A stretch of 64,000 nt of DNA from Ruminiclostridium papyrosolvens DSM 2782 (GCF_029318685.1 NZ_CP119677.1:2101001-2165000), one strand, 5' to 3'; numbered from the stretch's first letter, positions 7,448-16,084 are shown. The notes: generated by a model from the letters alone, not told the origin. Program-made: numbers and translations.

Positions 7448-10018
7448 ATGACACTAAAAAATATAAAAAAGATTATTTTGGCGGGCTTTGCAGTTGTAAT
7501 TTTTATATTGTTTTTTGGAAGTACATTTGTAGAGGCAGTAAACAAAGAAGTAATTGAAGATGCACGGCCTAAAAAGAATATATTAATATTGCATTCGTAT
7601 AATGAAGGCTTGGCATGGACTAGTGATCAGAATACAGGAATAATTGAAACTATTGATAAAGAATATCCAAACGCGAGTACATATGTAGAATACATGGATT
7701 GGAAAAATTATCCGACATCCAGTATATTATCTTTTTTAACTGACAACTTTGAATTCAAGTATAAACACAAACATCTTGATTTGATTATTACTACTGACGA
7801 TGCTGCTTTTAAATTTGCATTACTCAACAGAAAACAATTGTTTTCAGATGCGCCCATTGTTTTTTCAGGAGTAAATCAGGAAAATATTTCAGAAATTGCA
7901 GGAAGCTATAAAAATTACACCGGGGTTATAGAAAAAATAGATCCTACAGAAACTTTCAGAATAGCTTTGAGAATAAATCCTCGCTTAAAGAAAGTTTATG
8001 TGGTGTTTGATAATTCGGAAAGCGGTTTGTCAACAGGTAACCTGGTAATGGATAAGGTCAAGGAAATGAATCTGGAACCTATACCAATGAATAGAATGAG
8101 CTTTCAGGAGGTTTTGCAGCAAGTAAGTAAACTTGATAACACAAGTATTGTATTTTTTGCAACTTATTATAGTGATGGAAATGGAAAAATGCTGGAGTTT
8201 AATCTGGCTGCCAGAGAGATAAGCAAGTACACCAGTGTACCTTTATATCACCAATATGACTTTGGCTTGAATAAGGGGGCCTTCGGAGGAGAGTTGTTAA
8301 GCGGCCGGCTGTGCGGAAACTATGCAGCAGAGCTTGCCATCAGGATATTAAAGGGAGAAGCTGCTTCTGACATAAAGATTATATCACCTAAGGCAACAAG
8401 AGTAGTTTTTGACTATGAACAGATGAAACGTTTTGAAGTACCTGCTTGGAAATTACCTAAATCCGCAGAAATAATAAATAAGCCGTTTTCTTTTTTTGAA
8501 ACATATAAGCGGTTGGTTTTGGTTGTTATAGGTGCTTTTGCAGTACTGACACTTTTTTTAATTATTTTATTGGTACATATAAGGAAAATCAAGATTATTC
8601 GTAAGCAGTTATATCAGAGTAACGAGGAACTTACACAGACATATGAAGAGTTGGTTGCTTCGGATGAAGAATTGAAGCATCAGCTGGATGAAATCCGTTT
8701 CATACAAAAAAGCCTGACCCAAAGCGAGGAGAAGTATACTTATCTGGCACTTCATGACATTCTGACAGGTCTTCCCAACAGGCGTTCTCTATTAGAGGAT
8801 TCTGACAGACTTCTGGAAGGTAATTCAGGTAAAAAGCTTGCATTATTATTCATAGATATGGACAATTTTAAGTACATCAACGATACTATGGGACATGAGT
8901 TCGGCGATGAACTAATAAACAAAGCAAGCCAGAGACTGAAAACAGCCCTTAAGGATTTTGGTATACTCTATCGCCTCAGTGGCGATGAATTTATTCTGCT
9001 TATTCATGATATTGAGAACAAGTTTAAAGCAGAGGAGTTTATGTGCCAAATTCTTGAAAGCTTCAAGGATGAATTTGAAATCAGAAACAGTGTACTTCAT
9101 ATAACTTTCAGTATAGGAGCAGCTCTCTATCCTGACCATGGGAACAGGATAGAGGATTTGATAAAGTGTGCGGATATAGCAATGTACAAGGCCAAGGAAC
9201 AGGGCAAAAACAGGTATGTGCTTTACGATAAGGACATGGATAAGGCGTTTTCAGAGAGAATGATTATAGAAAAGCTGCTGCATACAGCTATGGAAAAGGG
9301 AGAATTTGAGGTGCATTACCAGCCTCAGTTTGATATACAGACACAAAAGGTAACAGGACTTGAAGCTTTGCTCAGATGGAAAAGTTCAGAGCTTGGAAAT
9401 GTTTCGCCTGTAAAATTCATTCCGGTTGCGGAGGATACTCATTTAATTATACCTTTAGGGGAATGGGTGCTGAATCAGGCTTGTATATTTATAAAGGAGC
9501 TGCATGATAAGGGGTTAAAGGACTTGACAGTATCAGTAAATATATCAACAATTCAAATTCTTCAGTCCGGCTTTACGCAGAAAATAATTGATATAATAGA
9601 CAGTTATAAGCTCAATCCGGAATGTATTGAGTTGGAGATTACCGAAACTATTTTGATTGAGTCATTTACTACTGTTTTGAAAAAGTTAAACAAGTTAAAA
9701 GGAATGGGCATAAGGATAGCATTAGATGATTTTGGTAAGGGTTATTCTTCGTTGAATTATTTAAAACAGCTTCCAATATCAACGTTAAAAATTGATAAGT
9801 CTTTTATTGATAGTGTTTCAACAGATGAGGAGGGCAGGACCATTACTCGTCATATAATCACACTGGGAAGATCGTTAGGGATGACGATAATTGCCGAAGG
9901 TGTAGAATATACAGAACAATTGGAATACCTTAAAAAATACAATTGTGACAGGATTCAGGGATATCTCTTCTCAAAGCCTTTGCCGGGAGAAGAGGTTAAA
10001 AAGCTGTTAAATGTGTAA
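7448..10018 (+). CDS. ABC-type substrate-binding sensor with GGDEF and EAL domains (c-di-GMP turnover)
   Basis: An 856-residue membrane protein. Order: N-terminal membrane segment (about 9-29), an outside substrate-binding-like domain with ILILHSYNEGLAWT (about 45-335), a second membrane segment (355-380), a coiled coil (385-430), GGDEF (about 435-595) and EAL (605-855). The synthase motif reads SGDEF (511-515), a variant tolerated in some active cyclases. The phosphodiesterase domain keeps E639-A-L, the metal ligands in LDDFGKGYSSLNYL, LKIDKSFI, AEGVE and RIQGYLFSKP, so hydrolysis of c-di-GMP looks intact. It probably changes c-di-GMP level in response to an outside ligand. Transcribed alone, with its own promoter and terminator. 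Confidence 0.9.
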   Translation: MTLKNIKKIILAGFAVVIFILFFGSTFVEAVNKEVIEDARPKKNILILHSYNEGLAWTSDQNTGIIETIDKEYPNASTYVEYMDWKNYPTSSILSFLTDNFEFKYKHKHLDLIITTDDAAFKFALLNRKQLFSDAPIVFSGVNQENISEIAGSYKNYTGVIEKIDPTETFRIALRINPRLKKVYVVFDNSESGLSTGNLVMDKVKEMNLEPIPMNRMSFQEVLQQVSKLDNTSIVFFATYYSDGNGKMLEFNLAAREISKYTSVPLYHQYDFGLNKGAFGGELLSGRLCGNYAAELAIRILKGEAASDIKIISPKATRVVFDYEQMKRFEVPAWKLPKSAEIINKPFSFFETYKRLVLVVIGAFAVLTLFLIILLVHIRKIKIIRKQLYQSNEELTQTYEELVASDEELKHQLDEIRFIQKSLTQSEEKYTYLALHDILTGLPNRRSLLEDSDRLLEGNSGKKLALLFIDMDNFKYINDTMGHEFGDELINKASQRLKTALKDFGILYRLSGDEFILLIHDIENKFKAEEFMCQILESFKDEFEIRNSVLHITFSIGAALYPDHGNRIEDLIKCADIAMYKAKEQGKNRYVLYDKDMDKAFSERMIIEKLLHTAMEKGEFEVHYQPQFDIQTQKVTGLEALLRWKSSELGNVSPVKFIPVAEDTHLIIPLGEWVLNQACIFIKELHDKGLKDLTVSVNISTIQILQSGFTQKIIDIIDSYKLNPECIELEITETILIESFTTVLKKLNKLKGMGIRIALDDFGKGYSSLNYLKQLPISTLKIDKSFIDSVSTDEEGRTITRHIITLGRSLGMTIIAEGVEYTEQLEYLKKYNCDRIQGYLFSKPLPGEEVKKLLNV

Positions 10019-10037
10019 ATATAATAACTCAGACTTA

Positions 10038-10089
10038 AACGACCATGCTAACCTGTGAGATAGGGTTTGACATGGTCGTTTTATTTTTT
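10038..10089 (+). terminator. Terminator of the GGDEF/EAL gene
   Basis: AACGACCATG (10038-10047) pairs with CATGGTCGTT (10071-10080), followed by a run of Ts interrupted once by A. Confidence 0.85.
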
Positions 10090-10103
10090 TTTGAGTCAAT
10101 TTA

Positions 10104-10131
10104 TTGACTTATTTCATTTAATTGGTATAAT
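10104..10131 (+). promoter_or_regulatory. Promoter of the DUF134-Mrp operon
   Basis: TTGACT (10104-10109) and TATAAT (10126-10131) with 16 bases between. AGTCAAT (10094-10100) and ATTGACT (10103-10109) form an inverted repeat that overlaps the -35 box. Confidence 0.65.
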
Positions 10132-10160
10132 AATTATGTGCATATGCACATAATTATTAT
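10127..10160 (+). repeat. 34-base perfect palindrome over the -10 box and start site
   Basis: The left arm ATAATAATTATGTGCAT (10127-10143) is exactly mirrored by 10144-10160, with no loop. It covers the -10 box and the expected start of transcription. As DNA it is an ideal operator for a dimeric regulator; as RNA it would be a 5' hairpin just before the SD. The DUF134 protein encoded next is the natural candidate to bind it (inference). Confidence 0.8.
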
Positions 10161-10172
10161 GAGGTGAAAATA

Positions 10173-10556
10173 ATGCCAAGACCCAAAAAATGCAGAAGGG
10201 TTGGTTTTATACCGGGTAATGTATGCTTTCATCCCGAAATCAAAAGTCAGGTGCAGGTTGTTTTGAGTATTGAGGAGGTTGAAGCCATCAGACTTGCAGA
10301 CTATCTGGAAATAGGTCAGGATGAGGCAGCAGTTAGTATGAATGTTTCCAGAGGAACTTTTCAGCGGATAATTAATTCTGCAAGGAAAAAGACGGCAGAT
10401 GCGCTGGTACACGGGAAGACTATCAGAATTGACGGTGGAAATTATCAGGTAGAGTCAGGCAAAAGCTGCTGCAGAAGACAAAGAAGGGAATGCAGCACTA
10501 TAAATTGTGACAGGTGTGAAGGGTGTATTGATTGTCACAAACCAACAAATATATAA
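10173..10556 (+). CDS. DUF134 family HTH protein with Cys-rich tail
   Basis: A 127-residue DUF134 protein: MPRPKKCRRVGFIP at the N-terminus, then a sigma-70-region-4-like helix-turn-helix (about 45-85, DYLEIGQDEAAVSMNVSRG). The C-terminus holds seven Cys residues, CC, C, C, CEGC and C, that could bind metal or an Fe-S cluster. Start ATG 10173 is preferred over GTG 10164 because GAGGTG precedes it by 6 bases. DUF134 genes are often next to Mrp/NifX genes in anaerobes; here Mrp begins 13 bases later. A metal- or Fe-S-sensing autoregulator is a reasonable inference. Confidence 0.85.
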   Translation: MPRPKKCRRVGFIPGNVCFHPEIKSQVQVVLSIEEVEAIRLADYLEIGQDEAAVSMNVSRGTFQRIINSARKKTADALVHGKTIRIDGGNYQVESGKSCCRRQRRECSTINCDRCEGCIDCHKPTNI

Positions 10557-10569
10557 CGAGGTGAATTAT

Positions 10570-11829
10570 ATGGCAGATAACGGATGTGGTTGTGGCGGAA
10601 CAGATTGCGGCTCAAGTGATTGCGGAGGAAGTTGTCCTTCAGGAGGAGGCCGTCCACAGAGTTTTTTAGAAAAGACACATGAACTCAATTCAATCAAAAG
10701 AGTTATTGGTGTTGTAAGCGGTAAAGGTGGAGTAGGAAAATCTCTTGTAACTTCAACCTTGTCAATAATGATGAGAAGAAAAGGTTATGAGGTGGGAGTC
10801 CTGGATGCGGATATTACAGGGCCTTCAATACCCAAAATTTTCGGAATTAATCAAAAGGCACAGGGAAGTGAACTGGGTATTTATCCCCAAACATCCCCAA
10901 ATGGTATCAAAGTAATGTCAGTTAACCTTATGCTTGATCAGGACGATGCTCCGGTTATATGGAGAGGCCCAATGATAGCAGGAGTTGTAAAACAATTCTG
11001 GACTGATGTAATATGGGGTGAAGTGGACTATCTGTTTCTGGATATGCCTCCGGGAACAGGGGATGTTCCTCTGACGGTTTTCCAATCAATTCCTTTGGAT
11101 GGGATAGTTATTGTTACTTCCCCTCAGGATCTGGTTTCCATGATAGTTAAAAAGGCCTACAACATGGCAAGGGAAATGAATATCCCTATTCTAGGGATTG
11201 TTGAAAATATGAGCTATTTAAAATGTCCTGACTGTGGTAAAGAAATAAATATTTTCGGCAAGAGCAAAATCGATGAAATTGCAGCAGGCTTGGAGCTCAA
11301 AGTACTTGGTAAAATGCCGATAGATCCGTCTATTGCAGAATTATGTGACATGGGTGAACTTGAAAAAGTAAACCATGAACATTTGGCAGATGCTGTATCT
11401 TATATTGAAAATAAATTACCTGTTGGGAAGGAGAATGAAATTATGAAAATTGCAATTGCAACTGAAGGAAACAATATTTCCTCTCATTTTGGAAAGTGTG
11501 AGCATTTTACAGTAGTTGAAATAGAGAATAAATCTGTAAAGAACAAGGAAGTAATTAGTACAGAAGGAAATCAACACGCTCTGCTTCCGGGTTTTCTGGC
11601 TTCGCGGGGTATAAAAACCGTTATAGCCGGGGGAATGGGAGATGGTGCAAGACAGAATCTTGAAGAAAATAATATTCAGATTATATCAGGAATCAGCGGA
11701 AATATTGATGAAACAATACAGGTTTATATTGACGGGAACCTGAAATCAACAAGGTCCGGATGCTCAGGACATGGACATTCACATGGACATAATCACGGTG
11801 AGGGCGGCTGCAACTGCGGAAACCATTAA
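10570..11829 (+). CDS. Mrp/NBP35-type P-loop ATPase fused to a NifX/NifB-C domain
   Basis: A 419-residue protein. Residues 1-30 are Cys/Gly-rich; the Mrp ATPase (about 40-290) has the deviant Walker A GKGGVGKS (51-58), LDMPPGTGDVPLT and CPDCGKE. Mrp/NBP35 proteins carry and transfer Fe-S clusters. From about 293 a dinitrogenase Fe-Mo cofactor-type domain begins (MKIAIATEGNNISSHFGKC), as in NifX/NifB C-terminus. The tail is His/Cys-rich (HGHSHGHNHGEGGCNCGNH), likely metal-binding. ATG 10570 follows GAGGTG; a longer upstream frame overlaps the DUF134 gene and is not used. An SD plus ATG lies exactly at the domain junction (see findings). Confidence 0.9.
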   Translation: MADNGCGCGGTDCGSSDCGGSCPSGGGRPQSFLEKTHELNSIKRVIGVVSGKGGVGKSLVTSTLSIMMRRKGYEVGVLDADITGPSIPKIFGINQKAQGSELGIYPQTSPNGIKVMSVNLMLDQDDAPVIWRGPMIAGVVKQFWTDVIWGEVDYLFLDMPPGTGDVPLTVFQSIPLDGIVIVTSPQDLVSMIVKKAYNMAREMNIPILGIVENMSYLKCPDCGKEINIFGKSKIDEIAAGLELKVLGKMPIDPSIAELCDMGELEKVNHEHLADAVSYIENKLPVGKENEIMKIAIATEGNNISSHFGKCEHFTVVEIENKSVKNKEVISTEGNQHALLPGFLASRGIKTVIAGGMGDGARQNLEENNIQIISGISGNIDETIQVYIDGNLKSTRSGCSGHGHSHGHNHGEGGCNCGNH

Positions 11830-11844
11830 TAAATAACATAAATA

Positions 11845-11888
11845 AAGCATAATGACCTTGAAAATTACTTTCCTCGGTTATTATGCTT
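11845..11888 (+). terminator. Terminator of the DUF134-Mrp operon
   Basis: AAGCATAATGACC (from 11845) pairs with GGTTATTATGCTT (to 11888) with one G-T pair, followed by ATTTTAT. It may also serve the minus-strand gene that ends at 11903. Confidence 0.7.
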
Positions 11889-11902
11889 ATTTTATATGTG
11901 CC

Positions 11903-12910
11903 TTATATCTGCCCGGTCATAAACTGAACTCCAATACTGACGATTGTTACCGTAAACCATACCAGTAACCCCAGAAGAAGAGGTTTTAGGCCGGTTTTTA
12001 GCATTTCCTTAAAATTTGCATTTAGTCCCACTGCAGATAAAGCCATAACTATAAAAAACTTACCGGTGCCTGAAAGAAATGAAGCCGCCGAACTGTTAAA
12101 TACCCCAAGTGTATTTAAGAGTGATGCTGCAAGAAATCCGGCGATAAACCAAGGGAAAATACGTTTGAAGCTGTAGGTTACCGTATCGTCATGTTTTGCA
12201 GCTTTTCTTTTTCTGATTATTGTAACTGCTGCATAAATCAATGATATTGGTATAATCATTGTAGTACGGGTTAACTTTACTATTGTGGCATATGCTCCCG
12301 CTGCGTTGCTGTAAGCATAACCTGCTGCTACAACGGAAGAAGTGTCATTTATGGCTGTTCCGGCCCATAAACCAAAGGCTGTATCGGAAAAACCCAGCAA
12401 ATGGCCAAGTGGAGGGAAAATTAATACGGCTAAAATATTAAAGAAAAAAATAGTTGATATGGAATATGCAACTTCCTTTTCTTCGGCTTCAATTATGGGA
12501 GATACCGCAGCTATGGCTGATCCTCCACAAATGGCTGTTCCTACTCCGATTAGACTTGTAAGATTAAAAGGTACTTTGAGCAGTTTGCCGAAGCCGTAGG
12601 CTGAAATAAAAGCAAAAGAAAGTGTAAATAACATTACATATAAGGATTCAAGCCCTGTTTTCCATACCTGTGTGAGACTTAAACCCGTTCCAAGTAAAAT
12701 AATTGCATACTGAAGAATTTTTTTTGAAGTAAATTTAACTCCACTGACAGACCAAGCAGGTTTTCCTATTGTATTATTAATTATTATACCCAGCAGTATC
12801 CCGAAAACCGGTCCTCCTATAATCGGGAATATACCTCCAAGCCATGTGGCAGCAAGTGCTATGACCAAAGCCAGTAGTATTCCGGCAATATTTTTTCTTA
12901 TCCATACCAT
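11903..12910 (-). CDS. yeiH: YeiH family putative sulfate/anion exporter
   Basis: A 335-residue UPF0324/YeiH membrane protein with about ten hydrophobic segments. Family landmarks are GPVFGILLGIIINN, GTGLSLTQVW, GVGTAICGGSAIAAVSPII, and GTAINDTSSVVAAGYAYS. A role in sulfite/sulfate or other anion export is suggested for the family but is not proven. ATG 12910 follows GGAGGA at good distance; the open frame continues 77 codons upstream only because it runs through the intergenic region and into the divergent lysR gene. The LysR gene beside it is the usual regulator arrangement for yeiH. Confidence 0.88.
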   Translation of the reverse strand: MVWIRKNIAGILLALVIALAATWLGGIFPIIGGPVFGILLGIIINNTIGKPAWSVSGVKFTSKKILQYAIILLGTGLSLTQVWKTGLESLYVMLFTLSFAFISAYGFGKLLKVPFNLTSLIGVGTAICGGSAIAAVSPIIEAEEKEVAYSISTIFFFNILAVLIFPPLGHLLGFSDTAFGLWAGTAINDTSSVVAAGYAYSNAAGAYATIVKLTRTTMIIPISLIYAAVTIIRKRKAAKHDDTVTYSFKRIFPWFIAGFLAASLLNTLGVFNSSAASFLSGTGKFFIVMALSAVGLNANFKEMLKTGLKPLLLGLLVWFTVTIVSIGVQFMTGQI

Positions 12911-12987
12911 GATTGATTCCTCCGAATGTTTTGATATGTTTATTTTAATATTACATATGCATAAATACAAATTATGATTTATTATAT

Positions 12988-13010
12988 ATCTATAAGAAAA
13001 TTTTATAGAT
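12988..13010. promoter_or_regulatory. LysR-type operator between yeiH and lysR
   Basis: ATCTATAA (12988-12995) and TTATAGAT (13003-13010) are a perfect 8-base inverted repeat with a 7-base spacer, in line with the T-N11-A form bound by LysR proteins. It lies 22 bases before the LysR start and 78 bases from the yeiH start, so it could serve both directions. Confidence 0.55.
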
Positions 13011-13031
13011 GTTATTCCATGGAGGTTATAT

Positions 13032-13931
13032 ATGATAGACCCTAAAATTACTACTTTTATTTGGGCAGCAAAACTAAACAGCTTTACTAAAGCTGCACAA
13101 ATGCTTAATCTGACACAGCCGGCGGTTACACAACATATCAAGCAACTGGAGGGACACTATAAGGTTAATTTATTTAACAAAGTAGGAAGACAGATACACC
13201 TGACAGAGGAAGGAGAGCTTCTTTTTGATTATGCAAAAGAGATTGAGGCCAATTCATTGTTTATAGAAAGAACACTGCATAATAAATCGGCGCTGAACAA
13301 GCGATATAATGTGGGAACTACTCTTACAATCGGTGAATTTGTACTTCCCCATATACTGGGACAATATAAAATACAGCACGAAAATATTGATGTTATAGTT
13401 CACGTTTACAATACAGATGAGAATTTAAAAAGGCTTACCAGCGGGGAACTTGATTTGAGCATAGTTGAAGGACTTTTTGACAAAAGCAGATTCAAATATA
13501 AAAAAATGAGAGATGATGAGCTTGTCTTGGTGGCTTCCCCAGCAAGTACTTTTGCAAGAAAAGGAGAAGTAAGCCTTGAAGATGTTGCGTATAGCGGAAA
13601 ACTCATTTTGAGAGAAAATGGCAGCGGAACAAGAAGGGTATTTGAAAACAAAATGACAGACATTGGTCTTAGTCTTGCTGATTTAAAGGTTTACATGGAG
13701 GTGGGAAGTATAGGTGCCATTAAATCATTGGTTCAGGCCAATCTGGGATATACGGTAGTTTCAAGGGAAGCAGTCAAAAAAGAGGTGAGAGAAGGATTGT
13801 TGGTTGTAGTACCTATCCAAGGAATAAAAATAATGAGAGAGTTCAATTTTATATTTATGGATATGAGTCAAAATTCATTTATACAGGAATTCGTGGAATA
13901 CATTATGAATTTTGGAGAAAATAGGCAATAA
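13032..13931 (+). CDS. LysR family transcriptional regulator
   Basis: A 299-residue LysR protein of normal length. Residues 1-62 form the winged HTH (FTKAAQMLNLTQPAVTQHIKQLE, positions 18-40), and 90-299 the periplasmic-binding-like effector domain. ATG 13032 follows TGGAGG. Divergent from yeiH, so it very probably activates that exporter in response to a small anion or sulfur compound (inference from the usual YeiE/CysL pairing). Confidence 0.92.
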   Translation: MIDPKITTFIWAAKLNSFTKAAQMLNLTQPAVTQHIKQLEGHYKVNLFNKVGRQIHLTEEGELLFDYAKEIEANSLFIERTLHNKSALNKRYNVGTTLTIGEFVLPHILGQYKIQHENIDVIVHVYNTDENLKRLTSGELDLSIVEGLFDKSRFKYKKMRDDELVLVASPASTFARKGEVSLEDVAYSGKLILRENGSGTRRVFENKMTDIGLSLADLKVYMEVGSIGAIKSLVQANLGYTVVSREAVKKEVREGLLVVVPIQGIKIMREFNFIFMDMSQNSFIQEFVEYIMNFGENRQ

Positions 13932-13967
13932 ACTATATTAATATATCGTAATATTTAAATATATGGA

Positions 13968-13996
13968 TTGACAAATATAAAGTGTTTAAATATAAT
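13968..13996 (+). promoter_or_regulatory. Promoter of the 4Fe-4S protein operon
   Basis: TTGACA (13968-13973), 17-base spacer, TATAAT (13991-13996): full consensus, 44 bases before the start codon. Confidence 0.8.
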
Positions 13997-14040
13997 GATT
14001 ATATCCTCGAGGTGCACAAAATTTATATAAGGAGTTAAAT

Positions 14041-14691
14041 ATGAACACAATAAAAAGTTTTGTACACAAATGGATTTGGTTGATGCTTATTTTATTTTGT
14101 ATTGGTGGGCTGATATATCCCAGGGTGGGTATTGCTGCAATTATATGTATGCTGGCTCCTGTAGCGGTATCAGTCTTCAGAGGAAGAGAGTGGTGCGGAA
14201 ATTTCTGCCCCAGAGGAAGCTTTAATGATATATTGCTTTCTAAAATAAGCCGAAACAAAAAAATACCCAGGATAATGAAAAACAAATGGTTCAGATTGTT
14301 GTTTGTTGTAGTACTTATGGGAGCTTTTGCGGTACAATTATCATTAGCATGGGGTAACATGGTACAGGTTGGACAGGTATTTGTCAGAATGATATTAATA
14401 ACCACCGGACTAACAATAATTTTGGGGATTGTTTACAGCCAAAGAGCATGGTGTGTTATTTGTCCCATGGGTACAATGGCCTCATTGGTTACTCGCACCG
14501 GCAGTGGTTCAAAAGGCAAGAATGTAACTTTTGATAAGCAAAGATGTGTCAGCTGTAATCTTTGTACAAAATCCTGTCCCATGGAAATAGAAGTACTTAA
14601 ATACAAAAGCAAGGGAGAGGTTACACACCCAGACTGTCTGAAATGCGGTAAATGTGTAATAAAGTGCCCGAAAGATGCACTAAAATTATAA
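14041..14691 (+). CDS. NapH/polyferredoxin-like 4Fe-4S membrane protein
   Basis: A 216-residue protein with about four membrane segments. Two CxxxCP loops, CGNFCPRG and CVICPMGT, are the NapH/CcoG-type membrane signatures. The C-terminal domain (about 160-216) carries two ferredoxin-type 4Fe-4S motifs, CVSCNLCTKSCPM and CLKCGKCVIKCPK. It is likely a membrane electron carrier between a quinone or flavin partner and a cytoplasmic redox protein. It is followed 26 bases later by a Cys-motif protein in the same operon, a probable partner. Confidence 0.85.
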   Translation: MNTIKSFVHKWIWLMLILFCIGGLIYPRVGIAAIICMLAPVAVSVFRGREWCGNFCPRGSFNDILLSKISRNKKIPRIMKNKWFRLLFVVVLMGAFAVQLSLAWGNMVQVGQVFVRMILITTGLTIILGIVYSQRAWCVICPMGTMASLVTRTGSGSKGKNVTFDKQRCVSCNLCTKSCPMEIEVLKYKSKGEVTHPDCLKCGKCVIKCPKDALKL

Positions 14692-14717
14692 TAAGTAAAT
14701 TACATGGAGGTTATAAT

Positions 14718-15065
14718 ATGTCAGCTATTGAAGCTAAAAAAAATTATATAGGTGCTAACGGCAGTAGAATGAATTGCGCACAAGCAGTACTCAGCGCATT
14801 TAAAGAGAAATATAACATTGAAGAAGATTTGGTGGAACGCTTCAGAAACTATGGAGGGGGCAGGGCTCCGGAAGGACTTTGCGGTGCTTACTATGCAGTT
14901 AAGTATATTTTAAGTAACTACGATGATGAAAAGGTTGCGGAGCTGGAAAACTATTTTCTTGAAAATGCCGGAGCTTTGCAATGCAGCAATATAAAAGGGT
15001 TAAAAAAGCTTTCCTGTGTGGGTTGCGTTGAGAAAAGCTCTGAATTTCTTGAAAAACATGGATGA
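14718..15065 (+). CDS. C_GCAxxG_C_C family redox protein
   Basis: A 115-residue protein with the family Cys pattern: NCAQAV near residue 20, GGGRAPEGLCGA near 50, and a C-terminal CSN...CVGCVE pair. Members are thought to be redox proteins that work with Fe-S or thioredoxin partners, and the neighbour here is a 4Fe-4S membrane protein. ATG 14718 follows TGGAGG. Confidence 0.8.
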   Translation: MSAIEAKKNYIGANGSRMNCAQAVLSAFKEKYNIEEDLVERFRNYGGGRAPEGLCGAYYAVKYILSNYDDEKVAELENYFLENAGALQCSNIKGLKKLSCVGCVEKSSEFLEKHG

Positions 15066-15072
15066 TTTGTTG

Positions 15073-15111
15073 AGGGTTGTTGCTAAAATTAATTTTGCTA
15101 CAACCCTTTTT
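15073..15111. terminator. Bidirectional terminator between converging genes
   Basis: AGGGTTGT (15073-15080) pairs with ACAACCCT (15100-15107); an inner AAAATTAATTTT palindrome extends the fold, and five Ts follow. The minus-strand PrsW gene stops within it. Confidence 0.75.
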
Positions 15112-15901
15112 CACTAAATTCCAGTTTTGATTCTCGCCAACGTTTGTATAGAATATAAAGGCCGGTTAAGCCCAACAATATCTGCCCAGTAATAACGGAA
15201 TATGTCCAAGGGAAAATATAATTGATTACCAATGGGAACCCGTCCCATAAACCATGTAAAACAACAACCGTAATATATGCCTTAATAACTTTTCCATTGA
15301 TAAAGAATTTTCCTTGCACACTTTCTCGCAAAAGAACGCTGGATAGTATGGCGGTCCAGGTACCATGACCTACCGGGGATGTAATTCCACGTAAAAGAGT
15401 AATAAAAACGGTGTGTGTCAGGCTTCCACCACTTTGCAGAAAAGCAGTAAATGCATATCCGGTGCTTTCAAAGGCTGCAAAGCCCATTCCTGCTGCAGAG
15501 CCCAGAATAATCCCGTCCAACATTGAATTATAACGTCTATGTCTTGCAATAAGAAATACACCGATAAGCTTTGTGAGTTCCTCAATAATACCCACTGTAA
15601 AAGCCGTTGTAAAGGTCAGTTCACTGATGAAAACAGGCTCCAGCAGTGAAGCGGCGATAGTTCCTAATGCTCCGCCAAAGAAAAAGCACATGGCTGTAGC
15701 AGACATATTAACACTGAACCATTCCCTTTTTTCATAGAAAAAGGAGACAAAAGCCACAGGCACCAAAAAATTTCCTATAAGAACTATACTGGGAAACAAA
15801 TTAATATTGCCTGTTAACATAAAAGCAAAAATTGTAGCTGCATAAACTATAAATCCTACAAAAAGTACACGAAGCCAGTATTTGCGTTTTGCTTGAGTCA
15901 T
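15098..15901 (-). CDS. PrsW family intramembrane metalloprotease
   Basis: A 267-residue protein with eight or so hydrophobic segments and the PrsW/CAAX-like catalytic motifs: IIEELTKLIGVF (double Glu), GFAAFEST and HGLWDGFP. PrsW-type proteases cut anti-sigma factors or other membrane proteins. Start: ATG 15901 is chosen; a GTG at 15913 in frame has an SD-like CAGG only 1 base away, which is too close. The alternative would add four residues. No anti-sigma gene lies beside it. Confidence 0.82.
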   Translation of the reverse strand: MTQAKRKYWLRVLFVGFIVYAATIFAFMLTGNINLFPSIVLIGNFLVPVAFVSFFYEKREWFSVNMSATAMCFFFGGALGTIAASLLEPVFISELTFTTAFTVGIIEELTKLIGVFLIARHRRYNSMLDGIILGSAAGMGFAAFESTGYAFTAFLQSGGSLTHTVFITLLRGITSPVGHGTWTAILSSVLLRESVQGKFFINGKVIKAYITVVVLHGLWDGFPLVINYIFPWTYSVITGQILLGLTGLYILYKRWRESKLEFSEKGL

Positions 15902-16009
15902 ATTATATATCACACCTGAAAGTTTATTTATTATTATGATTACAATTTATTTAATTTAAATCCTTGGAAAAAACTTGGAATTTAAACGCCTTTACGAAAA
16001 TAATGTTGC

Positions 16010-16038
16010 TTGACAACCTGCTAAAAGGGGTGTAAACT
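16010..16038 (+). promoter_or_regulatory. Promoter of the TetR regulator gene
   Basis: TTGACA (16010-16015), 17-base spacer, TAAACT (16033-16038), followed at once by the TetR operator. Confidence 0.6.
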
Positions 16039-16042
16039 CAAA

Positions 16043-16061
16043 TACATACCGTAAGTATGTA
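16043..16061 (+). promoter_or_regulatory. TetR operator copy 1
   Basis: TACATACC-GTA-AGTATGTA, an 8-3-8 inverted repeat with one mismatch, at the transcription start of tetR. It would give autorepression. Confidence 0.75.
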
Positions 16062-16084
16062 ATGAGGCTTTGAGGTGATGTTTT

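Noticed and set aside
12911-13141. A 77-codon N-terminal extension of yeiH
   Set aside because: It would cover the lysR start and the shared operator. ATG 12910 has a clear GGAGGA and gives the normal family start.
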